Part shown: piece by piece, positions 29,870-39,232 of the stretch | Position numbering within the stretch: position 1 is the stretch's first letter | Layout: every line of letters begins with the position of its first letter | From: Microbacterium suaedae | GTDB lineage: Bacteria > Actinomycetota > Actinomycetes > Actinomycetales > Microbacteriaceae | Assembly (NCBI RefSeq): GCF_003254645.1 | Contig: NZ_PNFD01000005.1 | Coordinates: forward strand, 1 to 64,000 | Length of the DNA: 64,000 nt | Direction of reading: 5' to 3' | The notes under the pieces: model-generated | What the model was told of the DNA's origin: nothing | Databases searched by the model: none | The model's input: only the letters and a program-made list of their open reading frames with translations | Position numbers and translations under genes: made by a program

Positions 29870-31184
29870 GGGGCGCGGGCGCGACACCGGCGACATGCGG
29901 CAGGTGCGGCAGCTCGTCGCGCGAGAGCCACGCGTCGAACAGCCCGCCGAGGTCTGTCCCCGAGATCTCCTCGCTCAGCCGAACGAAGTCGTCGGTCGAC
30001 ACAGCACGGCCCGCGTGCCGCTCGGTCCACGCGCGCAGGATTCCGAAGAAGACCCCGTCGCCGACCTCGAGCCGGAGCGCGTGCAGCGCCAGGGCGCCAC
30101 GCTTGTACAGACGGTCGTCGAACATGCGCTCGGGACCCGGATCCTCGATCCGGAGATCCTGCGGCTTCTCGCGCAGGCGTGCGTGATGCGCGAGCGCGAG
30201 GGCGTGCGTCCCGTGGCCGCCCGCGCGCTCGGACCAGATCCACTCGGCGTAGCAGGCGGGCCCCTCGTTCAGCCAGATGTCGCGCCACGACGCGACGCCC
30301 ACGCTGTTGCCGAACCACTGGTGTGCGAGCTCGTGCGCGATGAGGCGCTCGAGCGTGCCCTGGCCGTCGATGTGGTTGGCGCCGAACACGGCGGCACCCT
30401 GCGCCTCGAGCGGGATCTCGAGCTCATCGTGGGTCACGACGACCGTGTAGGCGGGGAACGGGTAGGGGCCGAACGCCTCCTCGAACACCGTCATCATGCG
30501 CGGCAGCGGGGCGAAGTCGGCCGTGACGCTCGGCGCGAGCAGGGGCGGGTGATGGATCTCGCCCGCGACGCCCGCAAGGTCGACCTCGCGCCGACGGTAT
30601 CGGCCGATCTGCACGGCGACGAGATAGGTCGCGGTGGGCTGGGAGTGCGTGAACTCCCACGTGCGCTTCCCGCCGCGCGCGGAGCTGCCGATGCGTTCGC
30701 CGGCGACGACGTCGTAGGCGGCCTCGGTCGTGATCCGGATGGTGTACGTCGCTTTGTCCGCCGGGCGGTCGTTGCACGGGAACCAGGTCGACGCACCGAT
30801 CGGCTGCGAGGCGACGATCGCGCCGTCCTCGAGCTCCTCCCACCCGACCGTCCCCCAGGCGCTGCGGCGCGGCCGCGGCGACCCCGCGTAGTCGATCGTG
30901 ATCTCGAGCTCGTCGCCCTCGGCGAGCGCGCGCGACAGGCCGATCTCGAGACGGTTCGCGCGCAGGCGGAACGAGGCCTTCTTGTCGCCCGCGACGCGCA
31001 CACGACTCGCGCGCAGGCCCGTGAGGTCGAGGGCGACGGCCCGCGTGCTCTCGAGCGCCCGGCAGCGCAGCGTCGCGCGCCCCTCCAGCCGATTGGACGA
31101 CACACGGTAGTCCAGCTCGAGGTCGTAGTGCTCGACCTCGAACCGCAGATCCCCCGTCTGAGGGGTGTAGTCGTCGCCGGTCAC
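29844..31184 (-). CDS. M1-family aminopeptidase (PepN-like)
   Basis: 446 residues, shorter than full-length PepN (about 850), so it has the N-terminal beta domain and the catalytic domain but lacks the large C-terminal helical domain. The zinc motif HELAHQWFGNSV with the second glutamate in WLNEGPACYAE is intact. The GAMEN substrate loop is altered to LEAQGAAVFGAN, a variant seen in short M1 proteins. No signal peptide. The GTG at 31184 overlaps the stop of the synthetase gene (GTGA), so the two are co-translated. Confidence 0.9.
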   Translation of the reverse strand: MTGDDYTPQTGDLRFEVEHYDLELDYRVSSNRLEGRATLRCRALESTRAVALDLTGLRASRVRVAGDKKASFRLRANRLEIGLSRALAEGDELEITIDYAGSPRPRRSAWGTVGWEELEDGAIVASQPIGASTWFPCNDRPADKATYTIRITTEAAYDVVAGERIGSSARGGKRTWEFTHSQPTATYLVAVQIGRYRRREVDLAGVAGEIHHPPLLAPSVTADFAPLPRMMTVFEEAFGPYPFPAYTVVVTHDELEIPLEAQGAAVFGANHIDGQGTLERLIAHELAHQWFGNSVGVASWRDIWLNEGPACYAEWIWSERAGGHGTHALALAHHARLREKPQDLRIEDPGPERMFDDRLYKRGALALHALRLEVGDGVFFGILRAWTERHAGRAVSTDDFVRLSEEISGTDLGGLFDAWLSRDELPHLPHVAGVAPAPLTEVALGE

Positions 31185-34100
31185 GAAACGCTCGCCTGAT
31201 AGGACCGCACCTTGACGGCTCGCCAGGGACCGATCGGATTGCCGCTCCACCGGGATCCGATCGGGACGTCCTCGCCCCGCATCACGAGCGAAGCGGGCCC
31301 GACCGTCGCGTCGGCCCCGATGCTCGCAGCCGGCAGGACGACGCTGTGCGGGCCGAGCGTCGCGCCCGCGCCGAGAGTGACGGTGTCGATGCTCATGACT
31401 CGATCATGGAACAGATGCGTCTGAACTACACATCCACGGTTCACTGTCGCGCCGTCGCCGAGCGTGACGAGATCGGGCTCGGGCAGCCAGTAGCTGTCCG
31501 TCCAGACGCCGCGGCCGATCTTCGCGCCGAGCGTGCGCAGCCACACCGCGAGGGCCGGCGTGCCCGCCGCCGCGTTCGCGAACCAGGGCGCGGCGAGCAT
31601 CTCGGTGAATGTGTCGGACACTTCGGTGCGCCATACGAAGCTCGACCACAGAGGGTGCTCCCCCGGGCGGATCCGCCCGACGAAGGCCCACTTCGCGAGA
31701 GTCGTGATCGCGGCGGCGATCGCCCCCGCGACGATCATCACGAGCCCCGACAGCAGCCACGCGATCACGACGCCCCACGCGTCGATCATCGTCGCGAGGG
31801 TCCCCATGACCGCGAGTCCGAGAGCACAGGTCACGATGACGGGAACGATGCGGCACAGCTCCCACAGCGCGCGAGCCAGCCGAAGGGCGGGGCGCGGTCG
31901 GTAGGTGCGCTCGAGATCCGACTCGTTCACGACACGGCGCAGGCGCACGGCCGGCGAGCCGAGCCAGGAGGATCCCGACTTCGCCTTCTCGGGCGCGACC
32001 GAGAGGACCGCAACGAGCGCATTCTTGGGAACGCGATGGCCGGCCGCTGCGAGCCCGGAATTGCCGAGGAATGCCCGCTTGCCGATGCGCGCCTTCGCGA
32101 GGCGCATCCAGCCGCCCCGGAGCTCGTAGGTCGCGACCATCGTGTCGTCGGCGAGGAACGCGCCGTCGCCGATGCGCGTGAGCGACGGCAGCAGCAGCAC
32201 CGTCGACGCCTCGACATCGCGTCCGACGCGCGCTCCGAGCATGCGCAGCCACAGCGGGGTGAACAGGCTCGAGTAGATCGGAAACAGCAGGGTGCGCGCG
32301 GCGTCGAGCAGCCGCTCGGTCGTCCACGCCTGCCAGGCGATGCGGCTGCGGACGGGGTGCACACCCGTGCGCAGGCCGAGGGAGAGCAAACGGACGAGCC
32401 CCACGACGGAGCCCGCGAACACGACGCCCACGACGAGCACGGCGGGGACGAGCCAGGCGAGCGTGCCCGGGATCGCCTCCGCGATCGAGTCGGATCCGCG
32501 CACGCCGAACGCGAGCACGATGGCGCCCGCCGCGAAGGCGATGAAGGGCAGCAGCCCGATCCCCGCCGACGACGCGGCGTACGCCCACAGCCAGCGGCGG
32601 GGCGCAGCGGGGCGCGACGACGAGATCGGCTTCGACGCGCCGCCGACGCGCACAGCCGGCGATCCCGCCCACCGCTGCCCCGCGCGGACGCGTCCGAACA
32701 CGGCCGACCCCGGCGCCACCTCGGCGTCCCGCCCGATCTTCGCCCCCGGGGCCAGCGTGCTGCGGGCGCCGATCGTGGCGCCTGCGCCGATGCGGATCCC
32801 GCCGATGCGCACGGTGTCACCGTCGATCCACGACCCGCTGAGGTCGACCTCGGGCTCGATCGCCGCGCCCTGGCCGACCTGGAGCATGCCCGTCACAGGA
32901 GGGAGGGTGTGCAAGTCGACGTCGCGACCGATCTTCGCGCCGAGCGCCCGCGCGTAGTACGTGACCCAGGGCGCGCCCGCGAGCCCGACGGGATCGATCT
33001 GGTGCGCGATCTGCTCGGTGAGCCAGAGGCGCAGGTGCACGGATCCGCCGCGCGGGTAGTCGCCCGGCCGGATCCCGGCGAGGAGGATCCGCGCCGCGAG
33101 CGCCGAGATCGCCATCCGTCCGAACGGCGTGACGAAGATGACGATGCCCACGATGACGAGCCAGACGGGGGCGGCGGGGAGGAAGTCGAAGCCGGGGACG
33201 GCGGCCAGGAGCGCGCTCGCAGTGAGCAGCCACGTCATCCAGCGGGCGCCCGTGAGGACGAATAGCGGCGCGCTCGCGAGCGTCTGCGCCCACTGCATGC
33301 GCCGCGGCGTCGGACGCGCTGACGTGAAGCTCGCGTCCGCGTCAGCGGGCGTCTCCTCGTCGCCGATGGCCGCGGCCATTTGGCCGAGGCGGGGCAGATC
33401 GTAGACATCGGCCATCGTGAACTCGGCGGCGCGCGAACGGATCCGCGAGACGAGCTGCGCTGCGGCGAGGGATCCGCCCCCGAGAGCGAAGAAGTCGGCC
33501 TTCTCGTCGCTCGGAGCCGCGCCGAGCACGGCCGTCCACTGCTCCGCGAGCCACGCCGCGGTTCCCGACAGCGTCGACTGCTCGTCACCCGCCCCTTCGA
33601 GCGGCCACGGCAGCGCCGCCTTGTCGACCTTGCCGGAGGTGCGGACGGGCAGCTCGTCCATGACGGCGAGAACGGGGATGAGCGGGGCCGGGAGAGCTTC
33701 CGCGAGCTCGGCGCGCGCCACGGCCCGATCGAACTCGCCCACGGGGACCACGTAGCCGACAAGGAGGGGAACCCCTCCGTCCGACTGGCGCACAGCGACG
33801 GTCGCTGCGGAGACGGCGCCGAGCGCCTGCAGCGCCGACTCGACCTCGCCGAGCTCGATGCGCCGCCCGCCGATCTTCACCTGATCGTCGGCGCGCCCCT
33901 GGAACACGAGCCCCTCGGGGTCGGCACGCACGAGATCCCCCGAGCGATACGCGCGATCCCAGCCGAGCGACGGCATCGCCGCGTACTTCTCGGCGTCCTT
34001 CGCCGGGTCCAGGTACCGCGCGAGGCCGACGCCTCCGATGATGAGCTCGCCGATCTCGCCCTCCGCGACGGGGACGCCCTCGGCATCGACGACGGCGAGC

Positions 34101-35104
34101 GACCAGCCGTCAAGGGGGAGGCCGATGCGAATGGGCGAGGATCCGTCCATCCGCGCAGCACACGCGACAACCGTCGCCTCGGTGGGCCCGTATGTGTTCC
34201 AGACCTCGCGCTCGTCGCCGACGAGACGCGCGGCGAGCTCGGGCGGAAGAGCTTCGCCGCCGAAGATCAGCAGACGCAGATTCTCGATCGCGTCCTCGGG
34301 CCACAGCGCGGCCAGCGTCGGCACGGTCGACACGACCGTGATGCCGTGACCGACGAGCCAGGGGCCGAGGTCCTCCCCCGAACGGACGAGAGCGCGCGGA
34401 GCCGGCACAAGACACGCCCCATGACGCCACGCGAGCCACATCTCCTCGCACGACGCGTCGAAGGCGACCGACAGGCCCGCCAGAACGCGGTCGCCGGAGC
34501 CGAGCGGCGCCTCCCGCAGGAACATGCGCGCCTCGGCGTCGACGAAGGCCGCCGCCGAGCGGTGAGAGACGGCGACGCCCTTCGGCACGCCCGTCGATCC
34601 TGAAGTGAAGATGACCCACGCATCGTCGTCGACCGTCGGCGTCTCGGCGACGCCCGTGCGACGGGAACTCGGGTGCGGATCGTCGCCTTCGAAGAGAGAC
34701 CCCTCGGCCGCCGCGCCGTCAGCGAGATCGAAGGCACCGCCGGCGCCGATGACGCCGCGCACTCGCGCCTCCCTGAAGACGAGATCAGCGCGCTCGGGCG
34801 GGTCGTCGGCGTCGACGGGGACGTAGGCGGCTCCGGCCGCGAGGACCCCGAGGATCCCGATGTAGAGGTTCCGGTCGCCTGATGGCATGCGCACGCCGAC
34901 GCGGTCGCCCCGCCGCACCCCGGCCGCGTGCAGGCGGTCGGCCGTGCGGTCGACGAGCGCGAGCATCTCGCCGTAGCTCAGCGCACCCCGCTCGTCCTCG
35001 AGAGCCGAGGCGTCGGGACTCGCCGCCGCCGAGGCTCGCAGGATGTCCACGAGGGTGCGGGGCGCGGGCGTCTCGGATTCGCGGTCGAACGCATCGCGTC
35101 CCAC
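31181..35104 (-). CDS. Pls/PosA-type membrane non-ribosomal peptide synthetase (adenylation-carrier-transmembrane-beta-helix)
   Basis: 1307 residues from the GTG at 35104. The adenylation domain (about 15-500) has all core motifs: SGSTGVPKG (168-176), FDASCEE (215-221) with the amino-group-binding Asp, YGPTE (305-309), YRSGDL, KIGGRRIELGEVE and the C-terminal SGKVDKAALP. The carrier domain has LGGGS (541-545), Ser545 receiving phosphopantetheine. The C-terminal 700 residues hold about six to eight membrane segments between three left-handed beta-helix (hexapeptide) blocks. This layout and length match epsilon-poly-L-lysine synthetase Pls of Streptomyces and the TIGR02353 family. There is no condensation or thioesterase domain of the usual kind. 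The amino acid used is not determined. A TTG start at 35209, 6 nt after a TACTCT box, would add an Arg-rich extension. Its phosphopantetheinyl transferase lies beyond the M1 gene. Confidence 0.88.
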   Translation of the reverse strand: MGRDAFDRESETPAPRTLVDILRASAAASPDASALEDERGALSYGEMLALVDRTADRLHAAGVRRGDRVGVRMPSGDRNLYIGILGVLAAGAAYVPVDADDPPERADLVFREARVRGVIGAGGAFDLADGAAAEGSLFEGDDPHPSSRRTGVAETPTVDDDAWVIFTSGSTGVPKGVAVSHRSAAAFVDAEARMFLREAPLGSGDRVLAGLSVAFDASCEEMWLAWRHGACLVPAPRALVRSGEDLGPWLVGHGITVVSTVPTLAALWPEDAIENLRLLIFGGEALPPELAARLVGDEREVWNTYGPTEATVVACAARMDGSSPIRIGLPLDGWSLAVVDAEGVPVAEGEIGELIIGGVGLARYLDPAKDAEKYAAMPSLGWDRAYRSGDLVRADPEGLVFQGRADDQVKIGGRRIELGEVESALQALGAVSAATVAVRQSDGGVPLLVGYVVPVGEFDRAVARAELAEALPAPLIPVLAVMDELPVRTSGKVDKAALPWPLEGAGDEQSTLSGTAAWLAEQWTAVLGAAPSDEKADFFALGGGSLAAAQLVSRIRSRAAEFTMADVYDLPRLGQMAAAIGDEETPADADASFTSARPTPRRMQWAQTLASAPLFVLTGARWMTWLLTASALLAAVPGFDFLPAAPVWLVIVGIVIFVTPFGRMAISALAARILLAGIRPGDYPRGGSVHLRLWLTEQIAHQIDPVGLAGAPWVTYYARALGAKIGRDVDLHTLPPVTGMLQVGQGAAIEPEVDLSGSWIDGDTVRIGGIRIGAGATIGARSTLAPGAKIGRDAEVAPGSAVFGRVRAGQRWAGSPAVRVGGASKPISSSRPAAPRRWLWAYAASSAGIGLLPFIAFAAGAIVLAFGVRGSDSIAEAIPGTLAWLVPAVLVVGVVFAGSVVGLVRLLSLGLRTGVHPVRSRIAWQAWTTERLLDAARTLLFPIYSSLFTPLWLRMLGARVGRDVEASTVLLLPSLTRIGDGAFLADDTMVATYELRGGWMRLAKARIGKRAFLGNSGLAAAGHRVPKNALVAVLSVAPEKAKSGSSWLGSPAVRLRRVVNESDLERTYRPRPALRLARALWELCRIVPVIVTCALGLAVMGTLATMIDAWGVVIAWLLSGLVMIVAGAIAAAITTLAKWAFVGRIRPGEHPLWSSFVWRTEVSDTFTEMLAAPWFANAAAGTPALAVWLRTLGAKIGRGVWTDSYWLPEPDLVTLGDGATVNRGCVVQTHLFHDRVMSIDTVTLGAGATLGPHSVVLPAASIGADATVGPASLVMRGEDVPIGSRWSGNPIGPWRAVKVRSYQASVS

Positions 35105-35105
35105 G

Positions 35106-35162
35106 TCACACCGCCCGGCGGGGCATCGTCTCGGCGAGCGCGGTCTGCGGCGTACGGTGCAT
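35106..35162 (-). CDS. possible 18-codon leader ORF before the Pls-type synthetase
   Basis: ATG at 35162 with GAGGA 9 nt upstream opens an 18-codon frame, MHRTPQTALAETMPRRAV, whose TGA ends one base before the GTG of the synthetase. It could be a coupled leader peptide. It could also be the true N-terminus of the synthetase, cut off by a 1-nt frameshift, as its composition suits such proteins. It is not known to be translated. Confidence 0.3.
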   Translation of the reverse strand: MHRTPQTALAETMPRRAV

Positions 35163-35257
35163 CGTGGCGGTTCCTCGGTTCGGCCCAGCGCCCGCCGACG
35201 GGCGGACAACCGCTCAGAGTAGCGGCACCAAGGAAACGGCGAGGAAACTCGCGCCCG

Positions 35258-36784
35258 TCACGCCGCCAGGAACGGCCCGAGCTCGGCCGCGAGACGCTGA
35301 CTCACCCGCGCGTGCACGCGCGTTCCCGTTTCCTCGTGCCGCTGATCGAGGAACTGCCCAGACTCGTGGATCGCCGAGAGGAGATCCCCGCGGCTGTAGG
35401 GCACGAGTGCACGCACCTCGACCTCAGGGACGGGGAGCGCGTCCTCGACCATGCGGCGCAGCTCGGCGATGCCGTCGCCCGTGTGCGACGACACGAAAGC
35501 CGCGCGCGGAGCAAGGCCCGTGAGGACGAGGCGCTGCGAGTCGCTCACGAGGTCCATCTTGTTGAACACGACGATCTCGGGCACGTCGCGCGCCCCGACG
35601 TCGGCGAGAACGTCGCGAACGGTCGCGAGCTGACCCGCCGGATCCGGGTGGCTGCCGTCGACGACGTGCACGATCACGTCGGCGTCCGCAACCTCCTCGA
35701 GCGTCGAGCGGAACGCCTCGACGAGCTGATGCGGAAGATTGCGCACGAAGCCGACGGTGTCGGCGAGCGTGAACACGCGACCGTCGGCCGTCTCGGCGCG
35801 ACGCACCGTCGCGTCGAGCGTCGCGAACAGCGCGTTCTCCACGAGGACGCCGGCCTGAGTGAGGCGATTCAGCAGGCTCGACTTGCCGGCGTTCGTGTAT
35901 CCCGCGATCGCGACCGAGGGGACGGTGTGGCGGGTCCGCTCGGCGCGTTTCGCCTCGCGCGCCGGTGCGAAGCCGCGGATCTGCTTCCGCAGGATGGCCA
36001 TGCGTGTGCGAATACGTCGACGGTCGAGCTCGATCTTCGTCTCACCAGGCCCGCGCGAGCCCATGCCCGCGCCGCCCGCGCCGACCTGCCCACCGGCCTG
36101 ACGGCTCATCGAATCGCCCCAGCCGCGCAGGCGCGGAAGCAGGTACTCGAGCTGCGCAAGCTCGACCTGTGCCTTGCCCTCGCGGGTCTTGGCGTGCTGC
36201 GCGAAGATGTCGAGGATCACGGCCGTGCGGTCGATGACCTTGACCTTGATGACGTCTTCGAGAGCACGGCGCTGGCTCGGGGCGAGCTCGGTATCGGCGA
36301 TCACCGTGTCGGCCCCCTCCGCCTTCACGATGTCGCGCAGTTCCTCGGCCTTGCCTCGGCCGACGTAGGTCGCGGGATCCGGGTGCGGGCGACGCTGAAG
36401 CACGCCGTCGAGGATGATCGATCCGGCCGTCTCCGCGAGGGCCGCGAGCTCACGCAGCGAGTTCTCGGCGTCCTCGAGGGAACCCGCCGAGTAGACGCCG
36501 ACGAGCACGACGTTCTCCATCCGCACCTGGCGGTACTCGACCTCGGTGATGTCCTCGAGCTCGGTCGAGAGCCCGGGAACGCGGCGTAGCGCGCGCCGCT
36601 CCTCGAGATCCCACTGGTCACCGTCGACGCCGCCACGCGCCGTCTCATCGGCCTGAAGAGCCTGGGCGGCCCCGAAGACGCGAGCGGAGGAGCGTGCTGC
36701 GTCTCGGGAGAGGATGCGCTCGACGGCGTCGTCGTCGCGCGGGGCGGCGACCGTCTGGTCGCCAGCGTCGGTGGGTTCGACCAC
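35258..36784 (-). CDS. hflX: ribosome-associated GTPase HflX
   Basis: 508 residues. An N-terminal HflX domain (about 75-250, with the glycine-rich loop RAGGQVGAGGAGMGSRGPGE shortened here to its key GG and GPGE turns) precedes the G domain: P-loop GYTNAGKS, DTVGF and NKMD. HflX splits stalled 70S ribosomes. GTG at 36784 is chosen for its AAGGA SD site at about 6 nt; TATCCT (36819-36824) is a plausible -10. The first 70 residues are an acidic variable tail, longer than in E. coli. Confidence 0.95.
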   Translation of the reverse strand: MVEPTDAGDQTVAAPRDDDAVERILSRDAARSSARVFGAAQALQADETARGGVDGDQWDLEERRALRRVPGLSTELEDITEVEYRQVRMENVVLVGVYSAGSLEDAENSLRELAALAETAGSIILDGVLQRRPHPDPATYVGRGKAEELRDIVKAEGADTVIADTELAPSQRRALEDVIKVKVIDRTAVILDIFAQHAKTREGKAQVELAQLEYLLPRLRGWGDSMSRQAGGQVGAGGAGMGSRGPGETKIELDRRRIRTRMAILRKQIRGFAPAREAKRAERTRHTVPSVAIAGYTNAGKSSLLNRLTQAGVLVENALFATLDATVRRAETADGRVFTLADTVGFVRNLPHQLVEAFRSTLEEVADADVIVHVVDGSHPDPAGQLATVRDVLADVGARDVPEIVVFNKMDLVSDSQRLVLTGLAPRAAFVSSHTGDGIAELRRMVEDALPVPEVEVRALVPYSRGDLLSAIHESGQFLDQRHEETGTRVHARVSQRLAAELGPFLAA

Positions 36785-36872
36785 GTGGGTCCTTTCGTGG
36801 AGAGGTCTCAAGCCTTCCAGGATACCGCGATCGACCCGCCACGGGACGCTTCCCGCGTAGAGGCGGCTCCGG

Positions 36873-36878
36873 TAGGCT
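36873..36878 (+). promoter_or_regulatory. -10 box of the RsmC-like gene (leaderless)
   Basis: TAGGCT ends 8 nt before the ATG at 36887, with no SD site. Confidence 0.5.
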
Positions 36879-36886
36879 CGCCCGTC

Positions 36887-37525
36887 ATGGGGGAACACTA
36901 TTTCAGTGCCGCGCCCTCGAGCCCGGAGCAGCTCCGTCGGATCCGCGTCGCCCTCGATGGGCGCGACGTCGAGATCACGACGGCCCGCGGGGTATTCAGC
37001 CCCGACCGGATCGACAAGGGTACAGAGGTCCTTCTCGCGAACTCACCCGACGCCCCCGCAGGAGGAGACTTCCTGGATCTCGGGTGCGGTTGGGGGTCGA
37101 TCTCGCTGACGCTCGCGATGCAGGCGCCGCACGCGCGCGTGTGGGCGCTCGACGTCAATGAGCGCGCGCTCGATCTCGTGCGTCGCAACGCCGCGGACCT
37201 CGGGCTCGAGAACGTCCATGCGGTGACGGCCGACGAGATCCCCGACGACGTCGTCTTCCGCACGATCCGATCGAATCCGCCGATCCGCGTCGGCAAAGCC
37301 GCATTGCACGAGCTTCTGGAGACGTGGATCCCCCGCCTCGACCGGCACAGCGACGGCTACTTCGTGGTGCAGCGCAATCTCGGCAGCGATTCGCTGCACC
37401 GCTGGCTGGACCAGACGTTCGACGATGGATTCTCGACCCGTCGCCACGCGACCGCGAAGGGCTTCCGCGTCCTCAAGGTCCGCCACCATGGCGACCCGCC
37501 TACCGGCCCGATCCCGACCGACTGA
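36887..37525 (+). CDS. class I SAM-dependent methyltransferase, RsmC-like
   Basis: 212 residues with the MTS domain: SAM motif I FLDLGCGWGSISL (about 67-79), motif II in VWALDVNERAL, and the catalytic SNPPIRVGK, typical of enzymes that methylate guanine N2 or glutamine amides. It corresponds to the C-terminal half of E. coli RsmC, as usual for the short actinobacterial form. The likely substrate is 16S rRNA, inferred from family. Its last codons overlap the convergent lysG-like gene by 26 bp. Confidence 0.9.
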   Translation: MGEHYFSAAPSSPEQLRRIRVALDGRDVEITTARGVFSPDRIDKGTEVLLANSPDAPAGGDFLDLGCGWGSISLTLAMQAPHARVWALDVNERALDLVRRNAADLGLENVHAVTADEIPDDVVFRTIRSNPPIRVGKAALHELLETWIPRLDRHSDGYFVVQRNLGSDSLHRWLDQTFDDGFSTRRHATAKGFRVLKVRHHGDPPTGPIPTD

Positions 37526-38423
37526 GCCCCGGCTCTCCCCTCTGCACGAGCGCCGCACGCGCGTGCGCCGCAACCGACTCGCGGATCGCCGAGAGCACGG
37601 GCGAATCGATCGTCCACTGCTGCCAGAACAGCGGCTCTGTGAGGTCCGGAGCTCCCAGCGGACGCAGAGTGCCGAGCTCGATGGACGGCGAAGCCTGCAC
37701 GGGCGGGAGCATCCCCCACCCCATGCCGAGCCGGATCGCGGCGGCATAGTCCTCCGATGCCGGCACGTAGTGACGCGGAGGCACGACGGGATCCACCCCG
37801 TGGGCCCGCAGCCAGTCGGACTGGATATCGTCGGAGCGATCGAAGTCGATGAGCGGGGCGGCGACGAGAGAGCTGGCGCCAACGCCGTGAGGCAGCCAAC
37901 GCGCGATGTACGCGGGCGTCGCCACGGCGACGTACTCGGTCGCGCCGAGCGCCGTCACGGAGCATCCGCCGATCGGCCGCCCCTCCGAGGTGATCGCGGC
38001 GAGCGCCGATCCCGATTCGAGCAGGTCGGCCGTGCGGTCCTCGTCCTCGCGCAGCAGCTCGAACGTCACTTCGTGCGCGCGGGTGACGGCTTCCAGCGCC
38101 GGGAGCAGCCAGGTCGCGAGCGAGTCGGCGTTGACGGCGATGGGCACGTGCATCGCGTCGCCGCGCTCCAGGCCGAGAGACACCGATGCCTCGTGTCCGA
38201 CGACCTCGTACTGTCGCGCCAGGCGCAGAACCGTCGCACCGGCCTCCGTCGCCCGCACAGGCCGCGATCGCACGAGCAGCACGCGACCGAGCTGCGATTC
38301 GAGCGCTCGCAGCCGCTGGCTGACAGCTGAGGGCGAGATCCGAAGGCGCTGCGCCGCCTGTTCGAATGACCCCTCGTCGACGATCGCGGCGACCGTCTCG
38401 GCCAGCTCAGGAGCGATCCACAT
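37500..38423 (-). CDS. lysG: LysR-family regulator, ArgP/LysG type
   Basis: 307 residues. An N-terminal winged helix (about 1-60, SFEQAAQRLRISPSAVSQRLRALE) is followed by an effector domain. ArgP/LysG regulators sense lysine, arginine or histidine and activate a divergent exporter gene, and this one is divergent from a LysE exporter with 74 bp between them. The ATG at 38423 starts MWIAPEL, close to the family start; an upstream TTG is less likely. Confidence 0.9.
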   Translation of the reverse strand: MWIAPELAETVAAIVDEGSFEQAAQRLRISPSAVSQRLRALESQLGRVLLVRSRPVRATEAGATVLRLARQYEVVGHEASVSLGLERGDAMHVPIAVNADSLATWLLPALEAVTRAHEVTFELLREDEDRTADLLESGSALAAITSEGRPIGGCSVTALGATEYVAVATPAYIARWLPHGVGASSLVAAPLIDFDRSDDIQSDWLRAHGVDPVVPPRHYVPASEDYAAAIRLGMGWGMLPPVQASPSIELGTLRPLGAPDLTEPLFWQQWTIDSPVLSAIRESVAAHARAALVQRGEPGLSRSGSGR

Positions 38424-38497
38424 AAGCTCTGCTTCACCAACTTTCAATACGCCACATCTGCTTTTGATTCTGCCACGCCACGGCCGAGCATGAGGAG
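38424..38497. promoter_or_regulatory. lysG-lysE intergenic control region
   Basis: The AT-richer 74 bp contain TTTCAA (38443-38448) and TTTTGA (38464-38469), an imperfect dyad of the kind bound by LysR regulators. No clear -10 was found on either strand. The lysE ATG is directly preceded by TGAGGAG with no spacer. Confidence 0.35.
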
Positions 38498-39196
38498 ATG
38501 CTCACCGCGTTGCTCTCCGGGCTCGGCCTCTGCCTGTCGCTCATCGCCGCTCCCGGCGCGCAGAACGTCTTCCTCCTGCGTCAGGGGGTTCGCCACGCGC
38601 ACGCCGGATACCGGCACGCGGTCGTCCTCGCACTCGTCTGCCTCGCGTGCGACATCGTCCTGATCTCGGCGGGCGTCGCGGGCTTCGGCGCCGTCGTCGA
38701 AAGCGCGCCGTGGGTCTTCGACGCCGCGCGCTGGGCCGGCGTCCTGTTCCTCTCCGGCTACGGCCTCCTCGCCGCGTGGCGGGCTGTCCGCGGTGGCGAC
38801 GCGATCGACGTGGTGCCCACCGAACCGGTTGTCTCGGCCGCCCCGGCCGCCCGGGAGGAGGGCCCAGGACACACTCTGACGCTCACCGCGGCCCCCCGAC
38901 GCACGACCACAGCACTCGCACCGGCCATCCTCACCTGTCTCGCGATCACGTGGCTGAACCCGCACACCTATCTCGACACGGTCCTGCTGCTCGGATCCGT
39001 CTCGACGAGCTACGGCGACGCGCGCTGGTTCTTCGCGATCGGCGCGATCCTCGGAAGCGCCGTCTGGTTCGCGTTCCTGACCTTCGCCGCCCGCTACGCG
39101 GCGCGGTGGCTGCGCTCACCGCGCTCCGGGCGCATCCTCGACGGCGCGATCGCGGTCGTGATGCTGAGCCTCGCGGCCTTCCTCGCGGCTGGCTGA
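38498..39196 (+). CDS. lysE: LysE-family amino-acid exporter
   Basis: 232 residues with about six membrane segments. The conserved N-terminal GLSLIAAPGAQNVFLLRQG-like segment (about 10-30, a PGAQN motif) and the central TCLAITWLNPHTYLDT are diagnostic for the LysE/ArgO subgroup, which exports lysine and arginine when they accumulate. The cytoplasmic loop between membrane segments 3 and 4 is rich in Ala, Pro and Arg. It is presumably activated by the divergent LysG-type regulator. Confidence 0.93.
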   Translation: MLTALLSGLGLCLSLIAAPGAQNVFLLRQGVRHAHAGYRHAVVLALVCLACDIVLISAGVAGFGAVVESAPWVFDAARWAGVLFLSGYGLLAAWRAVRGGDAIDVVPTEPVVSAAPAAREEGPGHTLTLTAAPRRTTTALAPAILTCLAITWLNPHTYLDTVLLLGSVSTSYGDARWFFAIGAILGSAVWFAFLTFAARYAARWLRSPRSGRILDGAIAVVMLSLAAFLAAG

Positions 39197-39232
39197 TCCC
39201 CGGCGTCGCCGAGACTGCGGCGCCCGCAGGCT

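Noticed and set aside
31346..33265. 639-residue frame on the plus strand, antisense to the Pls-type synthetase
   Set aside because: Arg/Asp/Glu-rich low-complexity shadow; the minus strand has recognisable domains throughout.
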